Positions 47,926 to 55,960 of a DNA stretch of 56,925 nucleotides are shown one piece after another. A program made the position numbers and the translations under genes. The stretch's first letter is position 1, and every line of letters starts with the position of its first letter. The stretch is taken from positions 1 to 56,925 of the forward strand of contig NZ_JAQGJM010000045.1 in NCBI RefSeq assembly GCF_028290625.1, given 5' to 3'. The DNA is from Devosia sp. GTDB lineage: Bacteria; Pseudomonadota; Alphaproteobacteria; Rhizobiales; Devosiaceae. The notes below the pieces were generated by a model. It was not told the origin of the DNA, did not search any database, and worked only from the letters and a program-made list of their open reading frames with translations.

Positions 47926-47989
47926 GGAATGTCTCCAAGGGAATTCGGGCCGCAATTGCTCGCGGCCCGTGGGTTCAAAAAGTGGACGG

Positions 47990-49276
47990 TTACGGCGTCA
48001 CGTCCGGGACACGAACGCCCCACTCCGGACGGGTCAGGAGAGCCCCATACAAAGTGTCCAAGCGCGTTACTTCCTGGTCGGTGCCGACCTGCCACTGGGT
48101 GGCCATGCGCATCGACACGTTGGAGTACTTGGCTCGGGCTGCGTCGACGTTCTTGGGCAGCGGAAGTTCGCCACTCACCATCGTCAGGCATTCCGGCGCA
48201 TACGCCACGTTGTTGCGGTAGGTCACGCCCGGCGCGATGATCATGGTGATCGCCGCGGAAGTCGCCGGGGAGGCGGTCACGGTCTGGTACTGAACCGCGT
48301 TGCCGTTCACCGGAGGCACGATCGCCGGGTAGATCGGGATCGAGGTCGCGCCGCTGGCCACATTGGCCGTCACCACGAAAGTGCGCAGTTCGCCGGTGGT
48401 CTGCTTGGTCACGCGGTTGACACCATTGACGCCCGCGATGGTGATGATGTCACCAACATTGAGGGTGCCGGTGATGGCGTTTGTGGTCAGCGTGTAGCCG
48501 GTCTGGCTGCCGCCGTTCACCGTGCCGGCGGTAAAGGTGCCGGTGGTGTGCTTGATAGCAGTCTGGTCTTCGAAGATGGCTGCATAGCCGAGGCCGCTCA
48601 TCATCTGGCCGGACTCGTACTGCGACGAGAGCTTGGTCGCAGGGTTGAGCAGGCCAGTCAGCGAGTTGACGACGCGAGCATTGGTGCGCGGATCGAAAAC
48701 CAGCTTGCGGGAACCACTCGGAGCCGAGTTATTGGCGAGGATGGCGCGGGCATCGAGCAGCGTGCCGCTCGAGGGGGAGATCAGCGTCGTGCCATCGGCC
48801 GCGTAGTTCGGCGCGATGTTGCAGATGCCGCCGGTCGTGGCGGTCAGCGGCGCAGCGATAGGCGAAGAGCCGTTGACGTTGGGCAGCGGGATATACCCGT
48901 ATTCCATCGTCGCCATCACGTCGACCGCGACCTGGCCCGCCAGGTTGTTCATCATCGGCTTGAGGATGATTTCGCGGAAGTCGTCGACGCTCAGGAGCAG
49001 ATCGGCGGTGCTGAACGACACGTCGACGTGCGCCTGGGTGGCGAGCGTCAGGACGGTCTGCTGTTCCGTGGTGTCCTGGATGGACGCCGCCGGGCCCTTG
49101 ACCGGAACGTAGTCGTTGGGCAGCCGGATACGGAGCTGCGAGCCGATCTTTTCGCCGGCCTTGCCGAAGTCACTATCGAACTGACGATCGACATTGGCCA
49201 GAAGGGCGTTGGAGTTGACGAACAGCATCACGGCTTCGCGGGTGATGCGGCTCGTAGTGAGCAGAGAGTTAGCCAT
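47990..49276 (-). CDS. Major coat protein, P22 gp5-like
   Basis: ATG 49276 gives 428 residues, almost the 430 of P22 coat. The N-terminus MANSLLTTSRITREAVMLFV and the DFREIILKPMMNNLAGQVAV spine fit the HK97-fold P22 branch. Residues about 220-340 (FTAGTVNGGSQTGYTLTTNA, ITGTLNVGDIITIAGVNGV) match the telokin-like inserted I-domain. The gene lies after the scaffold and before head-closure genes. Confidence 0.9.
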   Translation of the reverse strand: MANSLLTTSRITREAVMLFVNSNALLANVDRQFDSDFGKAGEKIGSQLRIRLPNDYVPVKGPAASIQDTTEQQTVLTLATQAHVDVSFSTADLLLSVDDFREIILKPMMNNLAGQVAVDVMATMEYGYIPLPNVNGSSPIAAPLTATTGGICNIAPNYAADGTTLISPSSGTLLDARAILANNSAPSGSRKLVFDPRTNARVVNSLTGLLNPATKLSSQYESGQMMSGLGYAAIFEDQTAIKHTTGTFTAGTVNGGSQTGYTLTTNAITGTLNVGDIITIAGVNGVNRVTKQTTGELRTFVVTANVASGATSIPIYPAIVPPVNGNAVQYQTVTASPATSAAITMIIAPGVTYRNNVAYAPECLTMVSGELPLPKNVDAARAKYSNVSMRMATQWQVGTDQEVTRLDTLYGALLTRPEWGVRVPDVTP

Positions 49277-49352
49277 GGGGGATGTCCTCGATTGGCCGAG
49301 TTGCTTTCGAGGCACGCGCGAAGGCGTCCGCAGGGATGCGGATGGGTTAGGC

Positions 49353-49511
49353 CTAGGTTGTGCCGGTGACGTTCTCGCTGCCCGTAAGCGAGGTGAAAGC
49401 GGGCCGTCTCGGGGCTATCGTGCCGGGTACGATGCGCTGCTCGTAGGGCGCATGGTTTGTGCGAGCGGTATCAGCGGCCGATGTCCGGGTCGCGTTCGGA
49501 TCAGAGCAGTC
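49353..49511 (-). other. Open frame continuing behind the scaffold stop
   Basis: After the scaffold TGA the same frame stays open for 52 codons to a TAG at 49353. It has no ATG, GTG or TTG. It fills most of the 235-bp gap before the coat gene. It could be a read-through extension, a decayed gene end or chance in GC-rich DNA. Confidence 0.3.
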
Positions 49512-50414
49512 TCAGGCGGCGTTGCGGGCGCGGAGCTGGGCTTCGCGCTTGGCAAAGAACACTTCGTCGCTGTCGTTGTCGCTGGGCTCCGCACTGGTGC
49601 GGGCGCTGCCATCGATGGGGGTGACGGGACGAGGTGCATTGGAGAGCGGCGTCGGCACCTTCTTGGCGGCCGGCACCACGGATAGCTTAGCAATCTCCAC
49701 CGCGCGCTTGGCCGGCGGCAGAGCGAGGATGGCAGACGCCTTGTCGGGGTCGCTGCCGAGTTCGTAGAGCACCTTGGCCGGGTCGTCGGTGGCAACGATC
49801 AGATCGAGCATATCGCGGGTCATGATGCCCACCGACTGCAGGTTGGCAACGGCGCCGTCGAAATCTTCCCCGAAGGTCGACTTTCCGGCGGTGTAGGCGG
49901 TGTTGCACGCCGCATCAAATTCGGCCTGCTGCTGCTGGGCGCGGGCCGTTGCCTCACGCTGTGCCGCTGCAGCTTCAACCGCGGCGTTGAATTCGGCGTC
50001 GGTCTTATAGCCGCCGGGAGGCGCGGTGTTCTGCGCAGCGGCGGCGTCGGCCTGGGTAGCGACGGGAGGAGTGGTCTTCGGTGCCTTGAGGGCGGCCACT
50101 TCATCAGCCAGGCGCTTGGCCTCACGTTCGGCAATCCGCTTTTCGGCGGCCATGTTGTTGAGCTGCGCCTGCGCCCAATCGGGGAGCTTCGGCGGCTTCT
50201 TGCGTTCGGCGTCGGAGCCGCCAGAGTCGGCGGCAGCAGTGGCAGCGCTTGCGTCAGTTTCGCCGGCATCCGCACCGGTTGCCGCGTCATCGGCTGCCGG
50301 CTCTTTGGCAACGACCAGCGGTTCGCGGGTGGAAGTCTCGACGGGAATATCATCAGAGGCGTGGGCAACAGCCACATTCGCATCGGCAACGGGGGCTACG
50401 ACTTCATCAGCCAT
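49512..50414 (-). CDS. Scaffolding protein
   Basis: The 300-residue acidic, Ala-rich helical protein lies between portal and coat genes. Long coiled helices (AQLNNMAAEKRIAEREAKRL, AAVEAAAAQREATARAQQQQ) are followed by a basic-acidic C-terminus (DEVFFAKREAQLRARNAA) that in P22-like scaffolds binds coat. The size matches P22 gp8 (303). It directs procapsid assembly and leaves before packaging. Confidence 0.85.
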   Translation of the reverse strand: MADEVVAPVADANVAVAHASDDIPVETSTREPLVVAKEPAADDAATGADAGETDASAATAAADSGGSDAERKKPPKLPDWAQAQLNNMAAEKRIAEREAKRLADEVAALKAPKTTPPVATQADAAAAQNTAPPGGYKTDAEFNAAVEAAAAQREATARAQQQQAEFDAACNTAYTAGKSTFGEDFDGAVANLQSVGIMTRDMLDLIVATDDPAKVLYELGSDPDKASAILALPPAKRAVEIAKLSVVPAAKKVPTPLSNAPRPVTPIDGSARTSAEPSDNDSDEVFFAKREAQLRARNAA

Positions 50415-50468
50415 TCGATTTTCACCTTTTCAGGGTTGGATATCGGAGGAACCGCCTCCGTTCGGGTT

Positions 50469-50825
50469 TTATGCCGGGACGGAGCTTCCGTTCTCGGCTT
50501 CCCACGCGGCCCAAATCTCGCTTTTGGTGCGTTCGGCCAGAAGAAGCTGAACCGGTTCCGTCATCAAATGACGACTGCGAGCGCTTAGCGGGATGTCATT
50601 CATCTTGGGCACAAATATATCTGTCCAACTGTCGACCACATACCCACGACCTTGACAGTATCGGCACTTGGACGGGCGGCCGGCCGGGCGGAAGGCTGTT
50701 GCCGGTGAACTGATGTAGCCATCTCCACTGCATGTCGTGCACGGCACTCCGTGGCCGCCTTCCTGCATCAAGACAACACCGTTACCCAGCTCTGCGACAA
50801 CAACTTCATCTACGTCTGGCCTCAT
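50469..50825 (-). CDS. DnaJ-type zinc-finger protein, 118 residues
   Basis: CTTCSGDGYISSP and CRYCQGRGYVVDS are two CxxCxGxG motifs as in the DnaJ central zinc domain, but there is no J domain. The C-terminus SEIWAAWEAENGSSVPA shares a segment with the 70-residue product at 51800-52012. It may act in capsid assembly or folding. Its start overlaps the previous stop. Confidence 0.65.
   Translation of the reverse strand: MRPDVDEVVVAELGNGVVLMQEGGHGVPCTTCSGDGYISSPATAFRPAGRPSKCRYCQGRGYVVDSWTDIFVPKMNDIPLSARSRHLMTEPVQLLLAERTKSEIWAAWEAENGSSVPA
50489..50520. repeat. 32-bp repeat, first copy
   Basis: These 32 bases match 51913-51944 with one mismatch. Both encode the same peptide segment E(I/M)WAAWEAENE/G on the minus strand, each at or near the end of a small head-region gene. 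Confidence 0.8.
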
Positions 50826-51040
50826 TGTTTTCCGCTCCGCGTCATCGGCGAAGTCTCACACTTGATCGCCGCAAGCGCCTTCATCTTCTCCTTGCGCATC
50901 TTCTCGACCTCTTTCATCAGCTTGGCGTCGGCGCGGTGCTCTTCAGCCCGGGTCAGGTCGCGAAGGGCATCCTCTGCCCGCCACTTGGTCTGTTCCGCCA
51001 CTTCAACGACGGGCTCGGATACGGACTTGCTCTTGGCCAT
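50822..51040 (-). CDS. Small charged helical protein, 72 residues
   Basis: A highly charged helix: TKWRAEDALRDLTRAEEHRA, then LMKEVEKMRKEKMKALAAIK. It lies between portal-side small genes and the zinc-finger gene. The function is unknown. Confidence 0.6.
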   Translation of the reverse strand: MAKSKSVSEPVVEVAEQTKWRAEDALRDLTRAEEHRADAKLMKEVEKMRKEKMKALAAIKCETSPMTRSGKQ

Positions 51041-51052
51041 GGTGCGGCCCTT

Positions 51053-51373
51053 TCAGTTGAGTTGGATGATGCTGGGGGCGGCCAGTTGTTCGTCGGTGTA
51101 AGCGCCGCGCTCCTCGAGCAGGGCGTCGTAGATCGCATCCTTGTCCGCTTGCGACCGTCCGGGATCGTTGAGCATCTGCGCCAGAGTGCCGCGCGCCAGC
51201 ACGACGAAGTCTTTCCAGTAGGTGGCGACGAACTGCGACTGCGACCCCGCCTTGATGCGAAAACGCTCCGTGCGCGTCATCCGCCCATCGCGGAACATGT
51301 CCTGCCCATCATAGAAAGCGCCGGCCAGCTCCTTGGCGGTGTGCTTGACGAGCTTTGTGGTGCGCCCCGGCAT
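51053..51373 (-). CDS. Head-region hypothetical protein, 106 residues
   Basis: ELAGAFYDGQDMFRDGRMTR, FRIKAGSQSQFVATYWKDFV and VLARGTLAQMLNDPGRSQAD describe a small protein seen between portal and scaffold in P22-like alphaproteobacterial phages. There is no enzymatic motif. A connector or assembly role is possible. Confidence 0.6.
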   Translation of the reverse strand: MPGRTTKLVKHTAKELAGAFYDGQDMFRDGRMTRTERFRIKAGSQSQFVATYWKDFVVLARGTLAQMLNDPGRSQADKDAIYDALLEERGAYTDEQLAAPSIIQLN

Positions 51374-51597
51374 CAGGCTTCTCCAATGTCAGAAATGGGT
51401 ATGCGCCAGCCGCCGGCCCGCTTGCGGACCTCAGTCGCGGGGAGGTAGCTGGCCACGATGTTGTCAGGCCATACCTGACCATCGGAAGTGTCCAGGTAGT
51501 GCTGTGTCGCGCCGATCATCTTCTGGGCCAGCGGCGCGGGATAAGTGGCGATGAACTCGTTGAACTCTTCGGACGAGACGGAGCGGAGGTTGCGCAT
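51373..51597 (-). CDS. Head-region hypothetical protein, 74 residues
   Basis: SSEEFNEFIATYPAPLAQKM and IGATQHYLDTSDGQVWPDNI are the main features. It overlaps both neighbours by 1 nt. No family is recognised. Confidence 0.6.
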   Translation of the reverse strand: MRNLRSVSSEEFNEFIATYPAPLAQKMIGATQHYLDTSDGQVWPDNIVASYLPATEVRKRAGGWRIPISDIGEA

Positions 51598-51800
51598 TAC
51601 TCGCCCATCCTTCCTTCGTCGGCAGCCTTGCGCCGGGCATCGCCTTCGATCACCACGCCCCGATAGGCTTCAACCGCAACCGCGCTCCACGGTGCGAGCG
51701 CTAGATAGGCACGCTGGCGGTTGGCTTCCTCTACCTGACGGATGTGCGCCTGCTGGGCTGCCATCTGAGCAAGAATCGCAGGATCGATGTTCCAGTTCAT
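51597..51800 (-). CDS. Head-region hypothetical protein, 67 residues
   Basis: ATG 51800 overlaps the previous stop (TGATG). The helical MNWNIDPAILAQMAAQQAHI, then RQVEEANRQRAYLALAPWSA looks like a short coiled coil. The function is unknown. Confidence 0.55.
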   Translation of the reverse strand: MNWNIDPAILAQMAAQQAHIRQVEEANRQRAYLALAPWSAVAVEAYRGVVIEGDARRKAADEGRMGE

Positions 51801-52012
51801 CAGCCGTTCCACTTCATGGTGCGAGGCACGGCCGAACGGATCGTAATCCTGGCAAATGGCGTGTCCTCAAGCAGGTCAAACCCGCGATAAACGACGGGCT
51901 CGCCTGGCATTTCGTTCTCGGCTTCCCACGCGGCCCACATCTCGAGCTTGGTGTTCCGGATGAGCTTGGCCGATGCTCGCTTCAGCACCACGACTGCCGG
52001 TTCGCCGTTCAC
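51800..52012 (-). CDS. Head-region hypothetical protein, 70 residues
   Basis: GTG 52012 overlaps the portal stop (GTGA). The middle segment TKLEMWAAWEAENEMPGEPV shares its KxExWAAWEAEN core with the zinc-finger protein at 50469-50825, at the DNA as well as the protein level. The function is unknown. Confidence 0.6.
   Translation of the reverse strand: MNGEPAVVVLKRASAKLIRNTKLEMWAAWEAENEMPGEPVVYRGFDLLEDTPFARITIRSAVPRTMKWNG
51913..51944. repeat. 32-bp repeat, second copy
   Basis: Matches 50489-50520 with a single base difference. See that entry. Confidence 0.8.
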
Positions 52013-54171
52013 TGCGGCATGCCCATCGGCGGCGGAGCCAATTGTTGCTGATCGGGCATGGGCGGCTGCATTTGCGGCGGTTGCTGCATCTGCTCAATCT
52101 GCGGAGACGGCACCGAGGCCGGCGTCGGCTGCATCTGCATGCTCCCCAGCGTTGACTGGATGATCGGCTGCTCCTGTTCCGGCGTAACGATGGGGCCGGC
52201 ATTGCCGATGACCTGGAGCCGCTTCGACATGGCCTCGAAGGCCTTGACCGACGCTTCAAAGGCCCGAATGTTGGCGTCGGCGTCCTTGTTGGCGAGCTTC
52301 TGGTTCAGTTCCGCCACCAGCTGCGTGAGCTGGCCGACATGGGCCTGCATCTCTGCGTCCTGAGGCGAGGGATCGTCGCCAAGGGCCTGCGGTGGCGTCA
52401 TGCGGCGGAGACGCACGGCAATCTCGTCGGCGCCGGGGAAGTCCGCGTTCTGGAAGAGCAGATCGCCCACAATCGGGATGAGCTGCGGCGACTGCGTGAG
52501 GATCTGAACGATGGCGTTCCATGCTTCCTGACGACGAGTCGCAAAGCTCGGGCCAACATCGACTTCAACCGCATACTCACCGACGTTCGGGTTAAAGATG
52601 ATGTCGACTTCCTGCTTCTGGATATCCTTCTGTTCCTGCACGGCCTGCTGGGCTTGCGGGTCGATGGTGATGTTCTTCATCATGCCGTCATCGCCGCGGA
52701 TGCGCAGGATGCGGGTCGTGTCGTAAATCTTCGGGATCAGGTCCACGACTATGCGGCCGATCTGTCGGACCATGATCGCGTGGTTGTCCACGAAATGGTA
52801 CGTGGCGTTGTCGCCCTGCCGCTGGCGCTCGGCAATCGCCTTGCCCGACTTGGCGTTCTCCTGCTCGCCCATCTGCGACTGATATTGGCCGGAAGCCATC
52901 ATCAATTCCTGCTGGGCGATTTCCATGCCCTTGAGGAAAACGTTGGACATCATCGGCGGCTCTACCCGCTTCGGCGCCGGGATTTCCTGCCCCTGATCGT
53001 CGCGATGCTTGTATGGCAGGAAGCCGAGGTTCTGCAGGTTGGCGCTGGCGTAATACTCTTCGTAGCCTTCGAACGCATCGGCCGGGCCGAGGAACGGAAT
53101 CTTGGTCTGCAGCGCGCCGAACTCCACCTCTGCCGAGGTGTTGTAGTTGTACATGCGCTGGGCATCCTTGAGGTAGCGAACGTGCCCCTTCAGGTCCAAC
53201 TGCCCGTCGAGAATGACTTCCTCGCCAATGCACGGCACCAGCGGAATCCACTTGCCGAGCCAGTCATAACGATCGATCACGGTGCTGCCGGCGAACTTGA
53301 TGCACTCGACCGTCACCACGTCGCTGTCGCGTTCGCGGTAGTCCCAGTTCTTGTCCTGCTTGATCAGCTTGATCAGGTCCGGACTGATGGTCTTTTTCGG
53401 CACGGTGCGGCGCTCGCCGGTGTTCGGGTCAACCACTGAGACCAGCACGACCTTCTCATGCTTTTTGCGCCAGTAGTTGGCGACGCGGACATGCTCCTTG
53501 GTCAGCCAGCCGTCGAACGACGTGTTATTCAGGGTTGCCGCGTTGACTGCCTCGGGGTGCCCAGGGAAATCCCGCTTGAACTTCTCCACCGACATGTCGT
53601 CGAATTCGAAGCCGTACTCGGCATCGGACTTGTCAGCCTCTTTGGCATCCGGGTCCATGTAGATGGACAGCGGATCACGGACGCCGCCGATACGGATTTC
53701 CTGATCAAAGCCGTTGGGGCTGGCATATTCCGTGGTGACCCGGCAAAATCCGAGGCCGCCGAATACCTGGTTCTCGCTGGCCTTGTCGTAGGCCTGCTGG
53801 GCTCGGGAGCGGTATTCGATATGCCGAACCACGTCCTCATAGATTTCAGCGGCTTTGTAGGTCGCCTCGTTGGTCGTGGGGTGAACCACGATGCCCGGCT
53901 TGTTCTGCTTCGCGTCATTGACGATTTGCAGGCAATGAATGCGGGTCTTGTTGACCGTCAGTGTCGGCTTCTGCGCAATCTCGCGAGTGGTCAAAAGCGC
54001 GTCCGGCCATTGAGCCATATTGTCGGAGTCGGCATGGCCGAAGCGGAAGTCCTCGCGCCACATCGAATAGGCGTGCGAGTAGTAGCCTTCGCAGATGGCA
54101 AAGCGGTCGCGGGCCTCCTTGACGATCTTCTCATCGTCCTTGAGGTCGCGGTCGTTGGTTTCTTCAGCCAC
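52009..54171 (-). CDS. Portal protein, P22 gp1-like
   Basis: The 720-residue protein is close to P22 portal (725). It has RFAICEGYYSHAYSMWREDF at the start, TLTVNKTRIHCLQIVNDAKQ, a QVFGGLGFCRVTTEYASP region and QQELMMASGQYQSQMGEQEN. The C-terminus is Gln/Pro/Met-rich, like the extended barrel of P22. It forms the dodecameric DNA channel at one capsid vertex. Confidence 0.9.
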   Translation of the reverse strand: MAEETNDRDLKDDEKIVKEARDRFAICEGYYSHAYSMWREDFRFGHADSDNMAQWPDALLTTREIAQKPTLTVNKTRIHCLQIVNDAKQNKPGIVVHPTTNEATYKAAEIYEDVVRHIEYRSRAQQAYDKASENQVFGGLGFCRVTTEYASPNGFDQEIRIGGVRDPLSIYMDPDAKEADKSDAEYGFEFDDMSVEKFKRDFPGHPEAVNAATLNNTSFDGWLTKEHVRVANYWRKKHEKVVLVSVVDPNTGERRTVPKKTISPDLIKLIKQDKNWDYRERDSDVVTVECIKFAGSTVIDRYDWLGKWIPLVPCIGEEVILDGQLDLKGHVRYLKDAQRMYNYNTSAEVEFGALQTKIPFLGPADAFEGYEEYYASANLQNLGFLPYKHRDDQGQEIPAPKRVEPPMMSNVFLKGMEIAQQELMMASGQYQSQMGEQENAKSGKAIAERQRQGDNATYHFVDNHAIMVRQIGRIVVDLIPKIYDTTRILRIRGDDGMMKNITIDPQAQQAVQEQKDIQKQEVDIIFNPNVGEYAVEVDVGPSFATRRQEAWNAIVQILTQSPQLIPIVGDLLFQNADFPGADEIAVRLRRMTPPQALGDDPSPQDAEMQAHVGQLTQLVAELNQKLANKDADANIRAFEASVKAFEAMSKRLQVIGNAGPIVTPEQEQPIIQSTLGSMQMQPTPASVPSPQIEQMQQPPQMQPPMPDQQQLAPPPMGMPQ

Positions 54172-54195
54172 GGACAGCCTCGTCTATAATAGCGG

Positions 54196-55554
54196 TCATC
54201 GGGCCATCCATCCTTGAGCGCCAAGGCCATTTGGCCCCTGTAGCTTGGGCCGCGTCAGGGGCGATTTTTTCTCAGCCACCATCGACGGGAACAGGTCGCT
54301 CATTGCCCAAACATGAGCATCAAGCCGATCCGGCGAACTGTTGCCGCGGTCGAAATCCGGCGTGTACGAACACATCTGGTCCTCGAGCGCTTCGAACTGC
54401 CCAACATGGTCGACCAGCCCCCTCGCATAGAGCGCGCTGATTGGTTCGGCCCGGACGTACTTGCCTCGGCTGGCCCGAACCGCCTTGAACGGCACATGAG
54501 TGTCGACGGAGCGAATAACCTGCTCCACCATCTCGCCGCCCTGGTTGACTTCGGCCACGATGCGATCGGCTTCAAACTCTCGAAAAGCGGTGACTGCTGC
54601 CACTGCCCATTCGCGGGGCGTCATCACCCCGGAGCGGTCTGCCAGCACATAGGCCCTGCCGTCCTCACCGAGCCCATCGACGATGATGCCAGCTTCGTTG
54701 CTGCTCTCGCCTGAGGTCGCGGGCGGGTCGATCGCCACTACGATGCGTTTCATTGGCGGAAGGGCCGAGGCAGGCAGATGCGTGATCATCTCACGCGTCC
54801 ACAGTGCGCCCGGCACGTCCTCGAGGATTTCGGCGTTTAGTTCCTGCCGGCCCAGACGAGTGCCTTCGTACCGCTTGACGATTTCTTCAAAAAACGTCGG
54901 GGCAAGGTTCGCCCGGTTGTCGTAGGTCGTCCCCCTGGTGACGATGGTTGCCCGATCCTTCACCAGATCCTTAATGTTCTTCACCGGCCGCGGCGTCGTG
55001 GTGATCACGGCTCGCGGGTGAGGCCCGAGACGCAGCCCGAACTTAGCTTGGTCCCAAGCCTCGCCGTACCGCCATGAGGCCATCTCGTCGGCCCACAGCC
55101 GCATATGCTGTTTGCCGCGAAGCCGCTCCGGGGCATCCGCGGTAAAGACCAGCGAAACCGCGCCATTCGGCCAGAGCAACTTGCTCTCGTTCTTCCGATA
55201 GACCGGGCGTTCATCGTTGGGGCAAATGGCGAGAATGCCGCTCTCCCCTTCGATCATGATATCGCGGGCATCGTCGACCGTCGCGCCGATCAGATTGACC
55301 ATCTCACAGGTCTTGACCCATTGACGGACGGTTTCCGCTCCGGTGCGGGTCTTGCCGAATCCACGGCCGGCGAGGATCAGCCAATAGACCCAATCGTCTC
55401 CTTCAGGCTCACGCTGGTTCTGGCGAGCCCAGAACGGCCAGTGATGAGCAAGCTGCGCCTTAGTTTCGAGCGACAGGCTTTCAATCGCCTTCTGTCTCTC
55501 CGCTGTGGGCAGTGAGGCCAGCAGTTCGGCCGGCGAGGCATGGATGCCGGCCAA
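54196..55554 (-). CDS. terL: Terminase large subunit
   Basis: The 452-residue protein has Walker A LAGRGFGKTRTG (G63 to T69) and Walker B LWADEMASW (Asp156, Glu157). Its RNase H-like nuclease has Asp276 (VVAIDPPAT), Glu335 (VAEVNQGGE) and Asp412 (PDRLDAHVWA). This matches the Terminase_6/HK97-type motor-nuclease used with P22-like portals. It drives ATP-dependent packaging and makes headful cuts. It is followed at once by the portal gene. Confidence 0.93.
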   Translation of the reverse strand: MAGIHASPAELLASLPTAERQKAIESLSLETKAQLAHHWPFWARQNQREPEGDDWVYWLILAGRGFGKTRTGAETVRQWVKTCEMVNLIGATVDDARDIMIEGESGILAICPNDERPVYRKNESKLLWPNGAVSLVFTADAPERLRGKQHMRLWADEMASWRYGEAWDQAKFGLRLGPHPRAVITTTPRPVKNIKDLVKDRATIVTRGTTYDNRANLAPTFFEEIVKRYEGTRLGRQELNAEILEDVPGALWTREMITHLPASALPPMKRIVVAIDPPATSGESSNEAGIIVDGLGEDGRAYVLADRSGVMTPREWAVAAVTAFREFEADRIVAEVNQGGEMVEQVIRSVDTHVPFKAVRASRGKYVRAEPISALYARGLVDHVGQFEALEDQMCSYTPDFDRGNSSPDRLDAHVWAMSDLFPSMVAEKKSPLTRPKLQGPNGLGAQGWMAR

Positions 55555-55556
55555 CC

Positions 55557-55859
55557 CTATTTGCTCTCTTCTGCGTCAGCACGCGCCACGAGCGACTGCA
55601 GCGATTTGACGAAGCGATCGGCGTCCAATTCATGGCGCAGGCTGATCGGATCTTCGTTGTCGTCGCCAACCACCGCCTGAGGCACTTTACCATCAAGCCG
55701 GTCCGCGATTTCCTTGATCGCCGGGACATCGCCAGTGATCGCTTTCGTCACTAGTGCATCGGCTACGGCGCGGAGCTTGGTGCCGCCTTCTGCATGGGCC
55801 TCGCTGATGGCAATGCGGAGCATGTTGGCGAAGGTCTTGTCGCTAGGCGGGCGCCCCAT
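55557..55859 (-). CDS. terS: Terminase small subunit-like protein
   Basis: The 100-residue protein lies 2 nt before terL. MGRPPSDKTFANMLRIAISE, then KLRAVADALVTKAITGDVPA and IKEIADRLDGKVPQAVVGDD follow a short helical family commonly found in this slot. It should recognise the packaging start site and hand DNA to the large subunit. Its own gene is the likely pac region, by analogy with P22. Confidence 0.75.
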   Translation of the reverse strand: MGRPPSDKTFANMLRIAISEAHAEGGTKLRAVADALVTKAITGDVPAIKEIADRLDGKVPQAVVGDDNEDPISLRHELDADRFVKSLQSLVARADAEESK

Positions 55860-55917
55860 TTAACTCACCTAAGCCTTTGAACCGAAACAATCCGGCCTCT
55901 GCGCAAAACTATTCCTT

Positions 55918-55933
55918 CGGCGCGGTGGCGCCG
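55918..55933 (-). terminator. Possible weak terminator between fibre-type gene and terS
   Basis: CGGCGC, loop CACC, GCGCCG, followed by AAGGAATAGTTTTG. The T-run is displaced, so termination would be weak. Confidence 0.35.
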
Positions 55934-55960
55934 GAAGACCGAACGATATGTTTTTGCTAA

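Noticed and set aside
52339..53439. Rightward frame of 366 codons over the portal gene
   Set aside because: Antisense shadow of the portal; long because of high GC at third positions.
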